This document shows, piece after piece, positions 10,987 to 23,661 of a stretch of 64,000 nt of DNA. The notes beneath the pieces are model-generated. The model was not told the DNA's origin and made no database searches. It saw only the letters and a program-made list of their open reading frames with translations. The translations under genes were made by a program, and so were the position numbers. Each line of letters opens with the position of its first letter. The stretch's first letter is position 1. Source of the DNA: Gnetum montanum (Eukaryota; Streptophyta; Gnetopsida; Gnetales; Gnetaceae); contig MNCI01013629.1 in assembly GCA_015680685.1 (NCBI GenBank), positions 639,009 through 703,008 of the forward strand. Direction: 5' to 3'.

Positions 10987-12336
10987 TGAAACACCGTGAA
11001 AATTATGAGTCAGCCTCAGGCAAAGATTCGCAATTTAAGCGAGAGCGCGCATCAGTTTGTTCGAGGACAAGTTTACGTTCTATCACGCATGGCAGCGTAA
11101 TGATCATAATAAGCTCCAAGATAGTCGAAGGCAGAGTCCAGAGAAGCACAACAGTCCGACGCTTTTTCTCGCAGCACATGAATAACTTGTCTTTACGCTC
11201 GTTACGCGGCAGTGCGTATCATTGTGTATGTTATCATTAAAGCTAGGCATCATTTACGCTTCGTCACGCGCAGCTGCGTAGTGAGCGTAAGTTACATATC
11301 ATTTACACTTCATCACGCGCAGTTGCGTAGTGAGCGTAAGTTGCACTTTATTTACGCTTTGTTACGCGCAGCTGTGTAGTGAGCGTAAAACAATTTTGAG
11401 CCTGTTGTTTACACCGCATTATGCTCATACACGCAACACAACGTGAATGAGTGTAATATAGCCTGAAGACAATTGAAGCACACTCAGCATGTACCTGCTC
11501 TTCACACGCACAGCACGCAAACGAGCGTGTTGTGCGTAGTCACAGTCTGACTTAAAATGATCAAGTCAACGGGACCCGAAATATCCGGGACTCACGTCGT
11601 CAAGGTTGCGCCTTTTCCACGGAGCGTCGCGGCCTATAAATACCTCAGTTGACAAAGATACAAAGGTTGGCAAATCAGAGAAGCAAAAGCATTTTTCTGA
11701 GCACAAGAGCATTTAGCACTTTGGAGCAGAGATACAGAGAACAACGCTTTGGCAATTGCTGACATTATTACCTTACAGCCGAAGCAGAGCACAGTTCGCT
11801 TTGAGCACCGGTGACAGGAGTAATTGTTCTGCTGAAAAAGACTCTATCAATCAAAAGCAATTGATCGGTGGACGTCAAAGCTTGGCCCGCCTTGCATTTC
11901 AGCTTTAGCCCACAAGGTAGATCGGACTTCTGCTTAGACCGTCTTGCTTGTTGTTTTGTGCTTGTTTCACATCCTGTAATCAGGGATTCCCCAGTGTAAT
12001 TTCTCATGCAAAATACACATTGTTAAGTCAAAGCGCAGATCTTGAAGTTACGTGCTTCTCTTATGTCAGCCTCCTTTTATCGTGTTTAGCATTATCACCG
12101 TTGCAATCTGTCTACATCGTTTTCCCCTCGTTTTACGACTCCTCGAACCAGATCGCTTGCCTTTTACGTAATTTTCATTGTTTTACTGACCCGTAAGTCC
12201 TTGTCTGATCGACAAGACCGTTCAGGGCGCCGCGGATTCGTTTTTCCAGCATAGCCCTCACGCGGATCTGTGGCTAAAACTGTATATGAGGAATCTCGGT
12301 CGGTATTTCCAGCTGCCGACGTTTTCTGTCGCTACA
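10987..12336 (+). repeat. E2 3' LTR (1,350 bp)
   Basis: TGAAACACC to CTACA. It has three dyads (11254-11290, 11303-11339, 11352-11388), a TATA box at 11635-11642, and a U5 donor-like CCGTAAGTCC (GT 12193) followed by the perfect hairpin CTTGTC-TGATC-GACAAG. Confidence 0.92.
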
Positions 12337-13556
12337 GTACCTTCTACACGGTGAAACACTGCAACACTTAATGAATGCACAAAAAGATGCGGTAGGAAAA
12401 TGTTCTAGGAAATACGTACTGGTAGGGGACACATTGTATCATCGATCCTACAAAGGCATATTGCTAACATGCGTTGGTAGTACTGACGCCCAAACCATCA
12501 TTGAGCAAGTACACGACGGACTATGCGAAGGACACATAGCACCAAAAGTAATGGCAACAAAGATAAGATGCCTAGGCTATTATTGGCCACAGATGGAGTA
12601 TGATTGTCTCTCCAAGGTTAAAACATGTAGTACCTGTCAAAGACATAGTAATTTAATCCATGTCCCACCAAATGAGTTGCATACAGTGCAAATCACGTGG
12701 CCCTTTCAAAAGTGGGGGTTGGACCTTATCGGACCAATAACACCCTCATCTTCTGTAGGATATAGTTTCATCATAAACATAATAGAATATTTCACAAAGT
12801 GGGTAGAAGCTATTCCCCTTCGAAAGACCACATCTAAACACGTATGCAACTTCATTCTCGAAAATATTGTAACCTGTTTTGGCATTCCCATGACCATCAT
12901 CACTAACAATGGGCCACAATTTAGCAGTGCCAAAACTAAAACCTTCTGTGAAAGTCTGGGGGATCAAAAACTTGTTTTCATCCCTTTACTACCCTCAGAG
13001 CAATCAACAAGCAGAGGCAACAAACAAAACCATCATCATAATACTTAAAAATATGCTTACCCAAAGCAAGAGAAGATGGCATGAACAACTGGTATATGCA
13101 TTGTGGGCATATCGCACGACACATCGAACTTCAACAGGTAAAATGCCATATAGCCTTGTTTACAATTTAGAAGCTGTTTTACCTCTGGAATTGCAAGTAC
13201 CATCTTTAAGGATCACACTTTCCAGACTTCTGGATGAAGAGCAAAACAATGATCTACGCATCATTGACTTAGATTTGGTGGAGGAGGAATACATATGTGC
13301 ACTCGATTAGATCGAATGGTACCAAAAACAACAACGAAAACACCATCAGTATGACATTCGTAAGCGCCCCATCAAAGAAGGTGACCTTGTGCTTAAGGCT
13401 ATTCGGGAACACTCGGACAAATTCTCAGCTAACTAGGAAGGGCCTTACTTGGTCACCAAAGCATATGACAATGGAGCATTCAAGTTAGCTGATATGGAAG
13501 GAAATGAGCTTGCAAATCCAACCGATCACTTGTTCCTGAAATCGTTCCATATTTGA
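12337..13556 (+). pseudogene. pol: E3 pol, integrase part
   Basis: Begins in the spacer between archaeal-type RNase H and integrase (HGETLQHL) because E2 is inserted there. It keeps the HHCC finger (HDGLCEGH, CSTC) and the core with GLDLIG, ITNNGPQF and an EATNK segment, where the first D of the TDNG motif is replaced by N. There is a frameshift near 12955, a stop near 13308 and a Trp-to-stop change near 13435. Sequence is closest to E6 pol. Confidence 0.88.
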
Positions 13557-13960
13557 GTACAGGCTCAGGTATGCGCGAGTCCTAGCATCACGACTATAAA
13601 CTGATACCATAGCTCATCCTGGCATCATGACGGTAAACTAGTACCATAGAGAAGTCTCGGAATCATGACTTAAAACTGATACCACAGTTCGTCCTGGCAT
13701 CATGATGGTAAATTGATACCACACAATGTCTGCAATGACAATAAACTAGCACCCGTCCGATATGACAGTAAACTGCCATAGTTGCATTCACCAGAGTCCG
13801 CTAAGACTATAAACTAGTTTGCCTCTTCGCGGTCCGCCAAGACTAGAAACTGATAATGTACCATCCGCTATGACGCTAAACGAGCAATGTCCAATGGGTT
13901 ATGACATAAAACTAACCCATGATAGTCTGCTAAGACTATAAACTGGCAAGTTCATCTCTA
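13557..13960 (+). repeat. 3' tandem repeats of E3
   Basis: Degenerate units of about 40 bases such as GTCCGCTAAGACTATAAACTAGT. Same class as in E6 (33960-34385). Confidence 0.8.
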
Positions 13961-15033
13961 TTTCTTCAATATATGGCTGCATTCAAACTTCATCAGAATC
14001 ACTGCATCGCTCACCATCGGCCGATCCTAACAACATTGCTACCATCCATATACCGTGCTAGACATCTCATCCAGTGCCTTTGTTTCAGCAGTTACTATTT
14101 AAGCCTAAGCTCGCTTAGTCACTCATGGTTTTGATGTCTTCTTGGAGTTGTGTTTGTAGGATGACACCTAGAGATGTTCGTACAAGAATGCACTTCGTCA
14201 TAAGCAGCAAGGTGAGGCGATGTCCACAGCACATGTGGCAAGACTAAATTAAGCCATTCACTAGTACATCCCCATTTCCCGGTACATTGCCTCTCTATTC
14301 ATCAACATACTCTACTTAGCCACACCTCTGATACACCCAGTACACTCAAAAATTTGAGTACACTGTTGCACACTGTAATGCTTTTAAGCAATTGCAACAC
14401 ACAACATAGCACTTGAGCATGAGTACAAGATCAAAACAAAGCTTCCTGCAAAAAAAAAAAAAAAAAGAAAGATATGAGACGACAGTTGTCTCTTCCAAAA
14501 AACAAAAACAAGACGAGACAACAGTTGTCTTGAAAACAAATACTCATGTCAAAAATAATCGAGTGACATCCTGTTGCATGGCTTTGGCTCTCCGCCAATA
14601 GGTTCCCCCTAAAACACTAAACAAGGGCCCTGTTCCTCCAAAGAATGCAACACATCATCACGTGGCTTTGGTCTCCCCCAACAAATCCTCTTGGACACTA
14701 ACAAGAGTCTTGTTCTGCCAAAGGATGCGCATCGCATGCCTTGATTCCGAGTCTACTAAATAATGGCTATTGATAAGGATCAGCATGATACACACCAGAG
14801 CATCCCTGTTACCAAGCACAATCCCTTAATTAGTTCCCAATTTCCACAATCTCTACATCCCTACCCAGCTACAAGTTTTACTTCTCCAATCCTATGTACT
14901 ACTAAACACGGTGCGATGATGTCTAGTCATGTGGCAAAGGACAAAGTCTTGATCGAGTTGCTTGTGGTGTTTTGCACTTCTTTGCTGACGCTTCTCGGGT
15001 CAATTCCTCCAAGCGTCAACAAAGAGGGACCAA
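13961..15033 (+). other. E3 3' noncoding region with hairpin and polypurine tract
   Basis: No gene seen. An acceptor-like TGTTTGTAG lies near 14160, and an A-run at 14451-14466. The stem is the longest in the set: CTTTGCTGACGCTT (14980-14993) pairs with AAGCGTCAACAAAG (15011-15024) with one mismatch. The polypurine tract ends at 15033. Confidence 0.7.
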
Positions 15034-16325
15034 TGAAACACCACAAAAATTTCGAGCTTAGTACTTCTCCAACAAGAACCGGGCTAAGTCATGATGTTCC
15101 TCAGCATGGTTGAAGCTTGAGGGCCCCGTAGACAGCTTCAAGCAGAGTCGAACTCAACAAGAAGCAGGTCCCAGGGATCCATAGATGACCACGGCATCTG
15201 CTATCACACCTAGCAACTTTGAAGCTTGAAATACTTAGTTTACACTAAGTATGTATTTTCAGCGTATACGCCCAACATATATGCCCGATGCTCATAGCAT
15301 ATACACCTAGCGTATATGCCCCAGATTACATCCCCAACATATATGACCAGCGTATACGCTTAGCCGGTACAACTGATGTATACGCTTGGCACGTAATCCC
15401 TGAAGAAGGCATGGAAACAGCACTGCAGAGCAAGGTTTGGTACAAGGCAACAACTCACACGAGTAGAGCAACCATCACCGTATACGCCCAGCGTATATGC
15501 CTAGAACATCCAACGTATATGCCAGCATCCACAGTGTATACGCTTAGCGTATACACCTAGTACATCCAAAGTATACGCCCTGCATGCCCAGCGTATATGC
15601 CCAGAGTCTACGCCCACCTGATACAGCGTATACACCTAGCGTATACGCCTAGTAGATGTAACATGTTATACACTTGTAAATTTTATTCTTTCGTGCCTGG
15701 TCAATGCGCCACGTGTCACCCTAAACCTATATAAAAACCCCAATTTTTCATTAGATCGGGGCCGGTTGGCAAATTTTGAGAGCAAACTAGAGAGCAGAGA
15801 TGCTGAGAACCAGAGTAGAGAACCTTGTATGTTGGACAACCCTATACACTAAGCATACAGCCTCTACACTGTGCCTACAATGTGAACTAGCCCACAGTCA
15901 TCCCTGCATCCACCGGGGCTTTTCGTCCACTTTGTGTCAAATCCACAACTGCGCTAGACCGGTGCATTGTAACTCTTATTTTGAAATACCATTGTTACAT
16001 TTTCTTCCTAAAATCTGTTATAGTTTGCATTAATTGTTGCATTTATTCTATTTAGGCTCTTTTATGTTTATGCTCCGTTCGCATCAGTTACGCTGTTTAT
16101 GCTCTATTTTACGCCTGTTACGCCATTGGCATATAACCCAGCGTATAGCACCTCGGTGTACGTTTGGGGAAATCCTTGCCTGATCCACGTGTGAAACACT
16201 CAAGATACTCTACCTTCGTTCATTCCAACTCGCCCTTAGACGAAGGTAGGGTCATCTGTGCGTGTCCGGTGATCCCTCAGTCTCTGTTTTCTTCTAGCCG
16301 GAGACCGACGATTTCAGACGGTACA
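15034..16325 (+). repeat. E3 3' LTR (1,292 bp)
   Basis: TGAAACACC to GGTACA. U3 holds about a dozen copies of GCGTATACGCC-type words (15258-15655). The TATA box is TATATAAAA at 15728-15736, followed by GGTTGGCAAA. The final 190 bases match the E6 LTR end. Confidence 0.92.
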
Positions 16326-18183
16326 CCTATCAGCCCTGCGATCCCTATTCTGACATTACTCCTAGGGATGTCTCTCCCACACTTCATGAAGTATGATGGG
16401 GAGGAAGATCCCAATGCACATCTAGTTACCTTTAGGTCTGAGTCTTTCCTATTGCAATAATGGCCGCACATGATTATTCATGTGTTTGCCATGTCCCTAG
16501 CCCGGAGAGCCTTGGATTGGTATTGCTCGCTACCACACTCATCCATTTCAACTCTAGAAGAACTTCTGACCCAGTTCATGACGCACTTCAAGTATAACTT
16601 GAAGTCAAAAATCACATTGGATCAGTTGATGGGTGTGAAGCAGGAGCCTTTGGAACCGGTTCATAAGTTCATCTAGCAATGGAATGCGACCCTCAACAAA
16701 ATTCCCTCGTAGAAGCCCACCTGTTGGCTATTTTTAAAGGTGTAGTGAATGAATTTATTAAGTCTAAACTATACTATCTTGCCCCTCGCACTCTTAGTCA
16801 AGCCTTTGCTTAGACTAAGAGTATACAAGATGCAGCCGAGACAAGTAAAGACCCAACCTACATTGCTTACAAAAAAACCTTCATAAAGAAGGACAATGGT
16901 AAGACCTTGATAACCACAGTGGCCACTCTGGCAATTGAGGCTAAGCCCAGACCTAGTAACAAAGGTAACAAGAGCAACTAGAAACTAGTTGTACCCATAG
17001 CTAATGCCATGCCCAAGCAGGGCAGCATGTCGCAACCTCCAATTCCTGTACTTGAGACATCTGTGCAACCCAAGCCAAACTTTGAGCGTAAAGATTGCTC
17101 AAAGTACACCCTACTACCTCTCAAACCTTCAGAACTTCTAAAGTAGCTATTGGCAGAAGGACACATGCAATATAAGAAAATGTCACAAGAAGAAATCAAC
17201 AGACATTAACTCTATTGCGAGATCCTTAGAAACCCCTCTCTGGCCCTGCCCAATGAGCCCCCAGTTCCAAAGGATTTCAGGCTGGAAAGGTTTTGTGACT
17301 ATCACCAATAGTGTGGTCATAACACAAATTACTATCCAGCGTTGTAGGATGACATCTAGACATTGATTGACCAGGGAAAACTGGTGTTGAACGAAAGCAA
17401 CCCAGTACGTCCTAAAAACCAATCTATGCATGTCTACATATACCCCCTCAACACCAATAATGCTGGTTACATCATCAATTTAATTGGTATTGACAATGAT
17501 CCTAGGCCAACGCAGCAACCATTCGTGGTCTGTGTACCTCAGCATAGCACACCAGCACCATGAGCAGCTAATCAAAGCTATTAACAGCCATTCGTTCTGA
17601 GAGTCCCACCACAGGCATCCATCTCTACGCCACCTATTAGCGAAACCACACTACTTTTCCCGCTAACACCATTAGCTCCTTTCATCATTAGGGGGCCAAC
17701 TCTTTTGACAACCCCTGCCCTGCATAAAATAGCTGAACAACCTTCTCATCCTAAAAAATGAGAAGTGTGTTTCGTAGGTGGGACGTCAAGAGGAAACACC
17801 ACTCAAGATATTCCCAAGCCTATGTCTCCACCCCCTATGTCTACACCCTCATCACCCAAGATGAACATTTCCATAACAACGCAGCCCGCGTTGCCTTGCC
17901 AAAAAGGGTCTGAACCTAGATCCAAATTTGCCCCTCCTTAGGAAATTCATCTTCTAGGATGAATTGAAGAAGAGGAAAGCACTGGACAGGAGGGTGCCCA
18001 AATCCTTTTGGATGCCCTCACTCAGGTCAAGTAGGCTCTAAAACAAAAAAACACTACAGTGAGCCTATAAGACCTGATCATGACGTCTGTACTACACCAC
18101 AAGGCTCTGATCCACATGTTGACAATGATTCCAGTCGACGAAGACATGCCAGTAGAAGAGGAAGTGATCCACTTGGTCATGCT
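16326..18183 (+). pseudogene. gag: E4 gag and start of protease
   Basis: Capsid-like Gag begins in mid-domain, where E3 is inserted. It shows DPxAHLVTFRSES and ALDWYCSLP, then a CDYH...H zinc-knuckle-like region near 17290, and spacer copies of the P-F-[VI]-[VI]-x-x-P motif (about 17518-17690). It breaks off inside protease at 18183, where E5 is inserted, and resumes at 50393. It contains many stops, mostly TAG, and frameshifts, so there is no intact product. Confidence 0.85.
18179..18183 (+). repeat. Target-site duplication of E5, left
   Basis: ATGCT immediately before TGAAACACC, repeated at 50388-50392 directly after the 3' LTR. Confidence 0.93.
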
Positions 18184-19674
18184 TGAAACACCATAAAAAT
18201 TTCAAGGCCTCGACGATTAGGCAAAATCTAGCGATTCAGGCAAGGATTTACGAAAAGGCGTAGCACAGTACAATTAAATTTCAGAAGATAGAACAAAATG
18301 ATGTGTGCATGGTAGCAAACCTTCAACTTTGCGAGTTTTCTATGTTTCAAAAATCTTAATGTTTAGCATACTACGCTGCATTACGCAACATAGCGGAACA
18401 CCGCATTACACAGCGTAATTTCAAAGGTAGTCCACCGTAACATCAAATATGGAAAACATTCAAGACTTCGACGACCCAGCAAAAATCTCAAGGCTTAGAC
18501 AATGATCTGCAGCATGCCACACATTTTAGCAGGTTTTCTTTCTCAGTTAAGGGTCCTATTACGCTGCGTTACGCAATGTGGCATAATAAAACCTTGGAAG
18601 GATTGATCAGAAATAGAGGAAGTGCAGTGACAACACTTCCATTTTTTGCAGGTTCACCATTTTACGTTGAATTACGCTACAAGGCGTAATTTAGCATGAT
18701 GCAGCGTAATCTGCATGGTGCAGCGTAATACAAACAAAGACAAAAGTAGTATAATATGAGCATCATCAGTTCATACGTCATGATACGCTCTCTAGCGTAT
18801 TCCAGCATAATCAAAGAATAGCTTATCGCCAAAGCCCAAACAAGGGTGGTTTACGACGTGCTATGCAGTGTAGTGTCACAAGCTTTAGCAACAAACACAT
18901 CAGGTCAATGGCATTATGCAAGTTCAGGACACACGTCATCTAAACCATGTTTTTCTCCTGACCCTAATCTTATAAATACTCCAGTTGACAAAGATCAAAG
19001 GGTTGGCAAAAATTTCTCCTAAGATTAACATATTTTCCCTGTCCAAGATTTTTTTTCCATTGGCAATGTTTGGAAAATTTTAGCAAGGATTGACAAGTAA
19101 ACAAAGAGGATCAGTAATCGCCAGAGTATCGATGACAATTGGCAAGAACCTTTGGTCAAAATAGCTGTTTGATGGACATTCTGCTTTGGGACCAACCTCC
19201 TTATACCTAGATCAACCAAAACAAGGTAGATCAACCTTTGCTTGCTTCATCTTTGAACAACCTTCTTGTTGTTGGCATGTACTTCGCTTAAATTGAAGTT
19301 TGCTTGTAATCATTGTATCTAATATATTTGGTTCATGAGTTGAATCCCAGATCTTGGGATTGCCTGCGTTCTAAATCTAATCTCTTGCCTTTTATTCACA
19401 AAAATCTTGCAAATCGCTTTAAATCGATTACATCATTTTTAATTATCTTTGAAGTTAACAATATTACATTTTCTCATAAAGAACAATCATTTTTTGATCC
19501 AAATATCACAAAATTTTTACTGATTAAGTAAGTCCTTGTCTAATCAACAAGACCATTCAGGGCACCTCGGATTTGTTTTCTCTCCAGCACAGTCCTTGCA
19601 CGGATCTAGGATTAGAACTGTGTACACAGACTTTCATTCAGTATTTCTAGTGACCGAAGTTTTCCGTTGTTACA
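18184..19674 (+). repeat. E5 5' LTR (1,491 bp)
   Basis: TGAAACACC to GTTACA. U3 carries short palindromic words around TTACGC/GCGTAA (about 18370-18720). The TATA box TATAAATA at 18971-18978 is followed by GGTTGGCAAA. U5 has AAGTAAGTCC (GT at 19528) and a hairpin-prone TTGTCTAATCAACAA. Confidence 0.93.
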
Positions 19675-19702
19675 ATTTTCTAGCGCTAGAAGGAGGGCCT
19701 TC
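19675..19702 (+). promoter_or_regulatory. E5 candidate primer-binding site
   Basis: After the LTR end and six bases (ATTTTC) comes TAGCGCTAGAAGGAGGGCC. E6 has the related TAGCTAGAAGGAGGGCC at the same place. It is probably where a tRNA primes minus-strand synthesis. I could not assign the tRNA. Confidence 0.5.
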
Positions 19703-19930
19703 ATATCTGATCTGCATTTTACAAGTAGTCTTGTAAGATGTCTGTACCCATCGTCAATCGACGAAAATGTAATACCTCCAAGGTTGTTTACAGGATTGTG
19801 TGGTGCAGATCGGTCGCTTCGACGATTCCTTTGGAATCCTACAAGATAGAAAGCCCTAATTATTATCTTAGTTTGCCCTTGCCCTTCCGATCTTTACCCT
19901 TATCGTCATTATTTCCAAATCATGTAGAAA

Positions 19931-22900
19931 ATGGTTACATCAACCACAACTGTTGACATTGCCAACCTAGAGAACCCTTGGACCATGCAAGTTACAGTTC
20001 CTGTGGTCGAGCTGCCAACTAGTCCAGTGCGACTGCACTACTCTCTCAGGCTGCAAAACAAGGAGTCTAAGGGACATCCTCAGTTCAAGGAACACTACAA
20101 TTTCCTCTGTGCTAAGCTAGCGACAAACCTGCCCATGTATCCACAAGAATTCAAGGAAAAACAAGAGTACGAGTTCATGTACTACAACAGGAAGGAATTT
20201 ATTCCTTCACCTAACACTACTGTGCCCCTAACAGACCAAGAAAAGTGGATCCTGGATCAAATGATGATGGCAAATACATCGCTAGAACAACTAGGGGTGT
20301 TGTTCCGTGATGAAATGCTTCATGACGAGCAAGATGATCTAGAATCTCACTCTGAAGGAGGTAGTCATGCTGATTTCACCATGGCCCCTCCCTCCACGAC
20401 GTCCCGTGTAAATTAGTTGTTCATGGTTACCATGCCCCTGACATTATCCAATACCAATCAAGTCCTGCACTCACCGCACCTACATTTTCTCTCCCCGACT
20501 ATCTTCTCTGGAGATGGTCCCTCACAAATCATTCCCCAGCAGGTGCAATTACCTAATCCACCTCGTCGTACACCTGCGCCTGTGTCACCACATGTGCACG
20601 CGATACCTACGTCGCAATTACCTACAACACCTACCTCCATCCCGACCCACATGTCAGAGCCTGCCACTACAGCATGGTGGGTTCCAAACATGCTACTCGT
20701 TGTGCATCCTGCGCAAATGCCTCATCATCCCCATCATCAAAGCTAGGTCCCGCAAGTGCTAAACCCAGTTACAGGATCACTGCCTGTGCCTCCGGTTACA
20801 CAAACAACGTATCCAATAGTGCAACCAATGGTGGTTGCCCCATCTGCACCAACTACTAGATGGTGGATGCCACAAGTAGCACCGCCTGTAAGGACCATCT
20901 CGCTAGCATCGACCGTTAGCCAAGCTGCTGCCTTCGTTGCGCCACCCAGTGTGGCCCCTCCTAATGTTCCACAAATGACCTCGTCATCTACGGCTCTAGA
21001 CCAAGCCTTCCAGCTCATTCAAACCCTTACAGAAGAGGTCAAGCATCTCAAGGCTACTGGTTCTGACATGGTACAAGTCATGGATTTCTACCATGATGAT
21101 CCTATTAGTCCAGTAGTCCCTATCCTATCGTTGCCACCTGGGATGCCCCTTCCCCATTTCAAAAAATACAATGGGGAAGGTGATACCAAAGCCCACCTCG
21201 TCACTTTTAGGTCAGAGTCCTTATTACTGCAACAATGGCCACATACTATAATCCATGTCTTTGCTATGTCCTTAACAGGTAAAGCTCTGGACTGGTATCG
21301 AGCACTTCCACGTGCTTCCATTTCAACTTTAGAAGAGCTGCTAACCCAGTTTGTGACTTGTTTTAAGTACAACCTGAAGCCTAAATTCACACTAGACTAG
21401 CTCATGGGAGTCAAGCAAGACCCACTCAAGTCGATCCAAAAGTTCATACAACATTGGAGCGCCACCTTGAACAAAATCCGTGAACCCATCACGGAGGCCC
21501 ATCTATTGGCAATCTTCAAGGGAACGGTCAATGACTTTATCAAGTCTAAGCTGTACTACCTCATTCCCCGTTCCCTCAGCCAATCCTTTGCTTAGACCAA
21601 GAGCATCTAGGACATAGCAGAGGCTAGTAAGGATCTGACGTATGTGGTCTACAAGAATGCCCATAGCAAGGGTAAGGATAAAGGCAAAGCCACGACAATG
21701 ACAGTAGCGGCGGTTGCTAAGGGGGCCAAGAAGAAAAACAACAATAACAAGAAAACAACTGCAGAGCCTACCAAGCCAACAACTAGCTCAAATGGCACCA
21801 ATCAAGAAGCTCCTTCCACCCCCAAATCACCTCCACAACTGAGGCCAAAATTTGAGCGTAAGGACCGCTCAAATTACATAACTCTACCTATGAAGCCTTC
21901 AAAACTTCTAAAGCAATTACTGGGAGCCGATCATATCCAACATAAGGTGGTGTTCGAGAAAGCTCTGAAACATCACAGGCGCCATTGTGAGTTACTCAAG
22001 AACCCCTCCTTGGCCCAACCTAATGAACTGCCAATTCCCAATAACTTTAGGCTAGACTGATTCTACGACTATCATCAATTGTGTGGTCATGACACGGATT
22101 ACTGCTAGGCATTGAAAGATGACATTTAACATATGATCGATCAAGGTGACCTGATCTTAGACAGTAGTAGTCCAGCTTGCCTGGAAAACCAAGCCATGCA
22201 TCTGTACCAAGACCCGTTAAATGCAAATAACGTAGGGTACACAATTAATGTGGTAGGAGCACACGGCAATAATCAAGCATATCCAAAATAACCTTTCATG
22301 TTGTGAACACATCCTCGCTCTCCCCAAATAGTAGATCCATCAACATCAACAAGTGGTACTCCAAGGAAACCTTTTATCCTCTGAGCCCCTTCTCAAAAAA
22401 CTTCTCGACAACCCGTTGTTGATCAAGTCGCGACTTAGCCCATGCCTACACCTAAGGCACCCTTTTTCATCAGGGTGGAAAAACCGTCAACCGCCCCTTT
22501 GTGCAGGGGCAAACCTCCAAGTCAACCTCCCGATCCCAACTTAAAGGAAAAGTAAAAGGAGGTTTGATAGCTGGTACGGGCAAGGACCGTCTTACGCTAG
22601 GGTTTCCCAAGCCTAAACCCCTCACTTTTGTACCCTTGGCCCCATTTTCTAAAAACGATGAAGTTACGCAAAAGCAACCATCCCCTCCTAGCCAAAAGAA
22701 ACACAGCCCCCGACCAAATGTCACTCCTCCCCAAGAAATTTGTCTCTTAGGGCAAATGGAAGTGGAAAAGGGTGACAAGCAGCCAAATCATGGGCAAGAT
22801 CTCTTCGATGCATTTACGCAAGTTAAACAGGCTCTAAAACAAAAACATACAACATTGAGCCTTTATGACTTACTCATGACATCACAAAAACATCATGAGG

Positions 22901-23661
22901 CTATGGTTCATATGCTAACGTCCATACCCATGGACGAAATCCTGCCAGTAGATGAAGAAGCAATTCATTTCATTATGCTTCCTCTCACAGCTGAGAAGCC
23001 TGGGCCTTCCCTATTGACCTTTCACGATGAATCCATTAAGGATGACCTAGAAAAGGGTCAGGTGATAATGGCACCCATGTTCATCACCATCTGGGTTGGC
23101 CAACATCAGGTTTGGAGAGTGCATGTAGATGATGGGGCAGCCGCTAATGTCACCCCATATCCCATAGTGGATAAGCTAGGCTTGATCGATCATATCATTC
23201 CTATGACAACGTCATGTCTAAAGTCGTTCAACGGGACTTGAGTGCAATTCAAAGGGATAGTTCACATTAACTTTGTGGTAGGGGAGCAGTTCCTCATAGA
23301 AGCAACATTTATTATCTTTGAAGAGATGCCTGGCTTCAACTTGATCCTAGGGAGGTCTTGGTTGGCTTAATTGAGGGCAGTTTCATTACCTATCCATCAG
23401 GAGATCCATCTGCCCTACGCAAGAGAAGAAGTGATCATCCACGGTGATGAAATAACCCCTCAGGTTGTTAACAACATAGAAACAGAATAGGGGTCAGAAA
23501 TCGAAATGCCCGAAGATCAGTCCCCTGTCCAAATACTCGAACAAGTTGAGACAGTGGCTAATGACAGCCTAACTTGGGCTGAACTACCATTCCAAGAGGA
23601 AGATTGTGATGTGAAGGAAAAGGATCATAAACCCCTTGCCTTTACACGTCACCAAAAATAA
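19931..23661 (+). pseudogene. gag-pro: E5 gag-protease
   Basis: Structural Gag fused in frame to an aspartic protease. It starts at ATG 19931, 256 bases after the 5' LTR. Early residues include LHYSLRLQNK, then a proline-rich stretch, then the capsid-like core with HLVTFRSES and ALDWYRALP (about 21170-21560). A zinc-knuckle-like YDYH...H segment lies at about 22060. The linker holds P-F-x-x motifs and the protease has VHVDDGAAANV (about 23115) and LILGRSWLA. Stops are mostly TAG where relatives have CAG, and one frameshift lies between 22060 and 22500. The terminal stop is at 23659-23661. The product is broken but the layout is complete. Confidence 0.88.

Larger units (their letters stand above)
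8516..12336 (+). mobile_element. E2: sister of E1, right-hand fragment
   Basis: It resumes in the middle of an integrase gene and then runs through the same 3' tandem repeats, conserved 3' region, hairpin, polypurine tract and LTR as E1. It is visibly close to E1 over its whole length. The LTR ends TACA at 12336, and the following bases resume the pol of another family (E3). Its left half must lie beyond the left end of the window, on the other side of E1. Confidence 0.85.
12337..16325 (+). mobile_element. E3: E6-like element, right-hand fragment
   Basis: The fragment holds the end of pol (zinc-binding region and integrase), tandem repeats, a 3' region, hairpin plus polypurine tract and a 3' LTR. 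Pol and LTR both resemble E6 more than E1/E2: the LTR shares the GCGTATACGC arrays and a closely similar last 190 bases. The LTR ends GGTACA at 16325, and the next base continues a gag gene (E4). E3 is therefore inserted in E4 gag. Confidence 0.85.

Noticed and set aside
4691-12336. Tandem duplication of an integrase-plus-LTR unit of about 3.8 kb
   Set aside because: Insertion of E1 into the integrase of sister element E2 explains it more simply: the break falls exactly at an LTR end, and any insertion site in integrase would look like a duplication.
20743-21018. Minus-strand open frame inside E5 gag
   Set aside because: Shadow of the proline- and threonine-rich Gag linker on the other strand; not present in E6.
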